Shown: positions 3,736-6,064 of the stretch, in pieces
Layout: every line of letters begins with the position of its first letter
Position numbering within the stretch: the stretch's first letter is position 1
Assembly (NCBI GenBank): GCA_030619425.1
Contig: JAUXBJ010000135.1
Span: forward strand, 1 to 6,064
From: a bacterium
Lineage (GTDB): Bacteria > Zixibacteria > MSB-5A5 > GN15 > FEB-12
Length of the DNA: 6,064 nucleotides
Direction: 5' to 3'
Notes under the pieces: model-generated
Databases searched by the model: none
Seen by the model: the letters and a program-made list of their open reading frames with translations, nothing else
What the model was told of the DNA's origin: nothing
Program-made: the position numbers and the translations under genes

Positions 3736-6064
3736 ATGATGAACCTGATCACCAGGATATTCGGTACCAAGCACGATCGCGATGCTAAGAAAATGCAGCC
3801 GGCCGTTGCTGAGATTAACGAACAGTTCGAGAAATTGAAAGACCTCTCCGAGGAGGAACTCAAAGCCAAAACCGACGAGTTCAAAGAACGGCTGAAAGCG
3901 GGAGAGACGCTTGACGACATCATGGCGGAAGCATTCGCCGTGGTCAAGGAAGCCTGTCGTCGTCATCTGGGGACAAGCTGGGATGTGGCCGGGATCGAGA
4001 CCGAGTGGAATATGGTGCCTTTTGACGTCCAGCTCATCGGCGGGGTCGCGCTGCATCAGGGCAAGATTACTGAGATGGCCACCGGTGAGGGTAAGACGCT
4101 GGTTGCTACCATGCCGGTTTATCTGAACGCCCTGGAGGGCAAGGGTGTCCATGTCGTCACTGTCAACGATTACCTGGCTCAGCGCGACCGCGACTGGATG
4201 GGTGCTATCTATGAGTATCTCGGTCTCACCGTCGGTGTCATCCAGAATGCGATGATCAATGCTGACCGCCGTGAGATGTACATGTGCGATGTTACCTTTG
4301 GCACCGCCAACGAGTTCGGGTTCGACTACCTGCGTGACAACATGGCCCAGCGGTCTGAGGACCGCGTTCACCGCAATTACAATTACGCCATCATCGACGA
4401 GGTCGACTCCATCCTGATCGATGAAGCCCGCACGCCGCTGATCATTTCCGGGCAGGTCGATGCTTCCGGGCATGACCGTTACCGTGAGATGAAGCCGACC
4501 GTCGAGGGCATCGTGCGCAAACAGACGACGCTTATCAAAGACATGCTCTCCAAGGCCGAGGCCTTGCTCGAGGGAGGCCGGGCCGAGGATGAGTTTGAAG
4601 CCGGCCTTATGCTGTTGGCAGCCAATCGGGGCGCGCCCAAAAACAAGCGGCTGTTGAAGATCCTCAAGGAAACGGGGATGAAGAAGCTGATGACCGACGT
4701 CGAGTCGGCCTTCATGCGTGACAAGAAGGTGCACGAAATCGACGACCGGATGTACTACTTTATCGATGAGCGTGAACACAGTATCGCTCTGACCGACCTC
4801 GGCACCGACCAACTCACCAAGGAAGAACAGAAACTTTTCGAGATTCCCGATATCTCCACCATGCTGTCCGAACTGGATGGTGATGAATCGCTGTCTGACG
4901 AAGTGCGTCAGCAGAAGACGGATGAGATTTATCGCATCCACGGTGAGCGATCCGAAAAAGTCCACGCCATCAGCCAACTCCTGCGCGGTTACGCACTTTA
5001 TGAGAAGGACGTCGAATACGTTCTGCAGGATGGCAAGGTGATGATTGTCGATGAGTTCACCGGCCGTGTTTTGCCGGGACGGCGATATTCCGATGGGTTG
5101 CATCAGGCGATCGAAGCCAAAGAAGGTGTGCGGATCGAAGCGGAATCACAAACCCTGGCGACGATTACCCTGCAGAACTATTTCCGCATGTACAACAAAC
5201 TGGCCGGCATGACCGGTACCGCCGAAACCGAGGCGCAGGAACTCTGGGATATCTACAAACTCGACGTTATGGTGATTCCCACCAACGTGCCGGTGGTGCG
5301 CGACGATCTTAACGACGAGATCTACCGCACGCGCAGCGAGAAGTACAACTCCATCATCGAGGAGATCGAGAGCCAGAGTGAGAAGGGTCGCCCGATCCTG
5401 GTCGGCACAGTGTCGGTGGACGTGTCGGAAACGTTGTCGCGTATGTTGAAGCGCAAGGGCATCCCGCACAATGTGCTCAACGCCAAACATCACCAGAAGG
5501 AAGCGGAAGTGGTCGCGAACGCCGGCCGGTCGGGCAATGTCACTATCGCCACCAACATGGCCGGGCGCGGCACCGATATCAAGCTGGGTGAAGGCGTCGT
5601 CGAAGCCGGCGGGCTGCATATCGTCGGCACCGGGCGCCACGAGTCCCGGCGCATCGACCGACAGTTGCGCGGACGCGCCGGTCGTCAGGGTGACCCCGGT
5701 TCGTCGAAGTTCTTCCTCTCGTTGGAAGATGACCTAATGCGTCTTTTCGGCGGCGATCGGCTGGGCAGTGTGATGGACCGACTCGGCGTTGAAGACGGTG
5801 AGGTCATCACCCACAAGATGGTGACCAAAGCCATTGAGCGCGCGCAGAAGAAGATCGAAATGCAAAACTTCGCTATCCGCAAGCACACCCTTGACTACGA
5901 CGACGTCATGAACGTCCAGCGCAAATGGATTTATGAACGTCGTCTGGCGGCGCTGGAACGGCCGTCGATTAAAGAGGAGGTAGTCGAGTTGATCGGGGAG
6001 GTCCTTGACCTGTTGATCGATGCGCATTGCCCGGAGAAAACCTATCCCGAGGAATGGAACCTCA
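3736..6064 (+). CDS. secA: Protein translocase ATPase subunit SecA (3' end outside window)
   Basis: SecA is the motor that pushes unfolded preproteins through SecYEG using ATP, at the inner face of the cytoplasmic membrane. 776 codons are present; the C-terminal part, including any zinc-binding tail, lies outside. The order is canonical: N-terminal helix ([17 protein letters not shown]); Gln99 in FDVQLIGG; Walker A ATGEGKT at 115-121 with Lys120; [22 protein letters not shown]; Walker B DEVD at 221-224; [11 protein letters not shown]; preprotein-binding region; [27 protein letters not shown] from 492; [10 protein letters not shown] at 606-615; and [13 protein letters not shown] at 643-655 with arginine fingers Arg647 and Arg650. 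The scaffold motif [11 protein letters not shown] follows. Residues about 258-333 are an insertion absent from E. coli SecA and typical of Bacteroidetes/Chlorobi-type SecA. All visible key residues are intact, so it should be functional. Confidence 0.98.
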   Translation, partial: MMNLITRIFGTKHDRDAKKMQPAVAEINEQFEKLKDLSEEELKAKTDEFKERLKAGETLDDIMAEAFAVVKEACRRHLGTSWDVAGIETEWNMVPFDVQLIGGVALHQGKITEMATGEGKTLVATMPVYLNALEGKGVHVVTVNDYLAQRDRDWMGAIYEYLGLTVGVIQNAMINADRREMYMCDVTFGTANEFGFDYLRDNMAQRSEDRVHRNYNYAIIDEVDSILIDEARTPLIISGQVDASGHDRYREMKPTVEGIVRKQTTLIKDMLSKAEALLEGGRAEDEFEAGLMLLAANRGAPKNKRLLKILKETGMKKLMTDVESAFMRDKKVHEIDDRMYYFIDEREHSIALTDLGTDQLTKEEQKLFEIPDISTMLSELDGDESLSDEVRQQKTDEIYRIHGERSEKVHAISQLLRGYALYEKDVEYVLQDGKVMIVDEFTGRVLPGRRYSDGLHQAIEAKEGVRIEAESQTLATITLQNYFRMYNKLAGMTGTAETEAQELWDIYKLDVMVIPTNVPVVRDDLNDEIYRTRSEKYNSIIEEIESQSEKGRPILVGTVSVDVSETLSRMLKRKGIPHNVLNAKHHQKEAEVVANAGRSGNVTIATNMAGRGTDIKLGEGVVEAGGLHIVGTGRHESRRIDRQLRGRAGRQGDPGSSKFFLSLEDDLMRLFGGDRLGSVMDRLGVEDGEVITHKMVTKAIERAQKKIEMQNFAIRKHTLDYDDVMNVQRKWIYERRLAALERPSIKEEVVELIGEVLDLLIDAHCPEKTYPEEWNL

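Noticed and set aside
3679..5103. A 474-codon minus-strand frame opposite secA
   Set aside because: It lies antisense to highly conserved SecA motifs and is explained by strong codon bias of secA. It has no recognisable domain.
1..6064. CRISPR array, insertion sequence, phage or toxin-antitoxin genes
   Set aside because: I see no regularly spaced direct repeats, transposase motifs, terminal repeats with target duplications or integrase motifs in the window. Only the composition break near 600 hints at an accessory region outside the left edge.

Overview
The window holds three protein genes and two non-coding spacers. It looks like chromosomal DNA of a bacterium from the Fibrobacteres-Chlorobi-Bacteroidetes (FCB) superphylum or one of its uncultured relatives; Zixibacteria-like lineages fit best. 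Two things point there. SecA carries the extra segment after the DEVD box (residues about 258-333, including [11 protein letters not shown]) that I know from Bacteroidetes/Chlorobi-type SecA. The spacers also hold the kind of G+C-rich hairpin repeats seen in such genomes. The phylum is an inference; only the sequence motifs are observed.

Layout. (1) Positions 1-1510, minus strand: thyX, the flavin-dependent thymidylate synthase. The frame does not stop where ThyX normally ends. It stays open for about 210 more codons into an unrecognised, mostly helical extension and leaves the window at position 1. The extension DNA is clearly more A+T-rich than the thyX part. (2) Positions 1511-1827: a divergent spacer with a near-leaderless thyX promoter, a compact three-way-junction inverted repeat, a second perfect hairpin that can pair with it, and the promoter and strong Shine-Dalgarno site of the next gene. 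(3) Positions 1828-3447, plus strand: an exported protein with a signal peptide, five beta-propeller-type repeats at an exact 41-residue period, a beta-sandwich-like linker and a transglutaminase-like (papain-fold) domain with an intact Cys/His/Asp triad. (4) Positions 3448-3735: a spacer with a perfect 10-bp hairpin, a second imperfect stem and the secA translation start region. (5) Positions 3736-6064, plus strand: secA, the ATPase of the Sec export pathway, complete at its 5' end and cut by the window end after 776 codons.

The genes do not form an obvious pathway. thyX makes dTMP, secA drives protein export, and the propeller-transglutaminase protein is probably one of many Sec substrates. 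The divergent thyX promoter and the nearly 300-bp spacer before secA argue for three separate transcription units. The items most worth following up are the thyX fusion and its composition break, the structured divergent spacer, and the five-repeat propeller-transglutaminase architecture.
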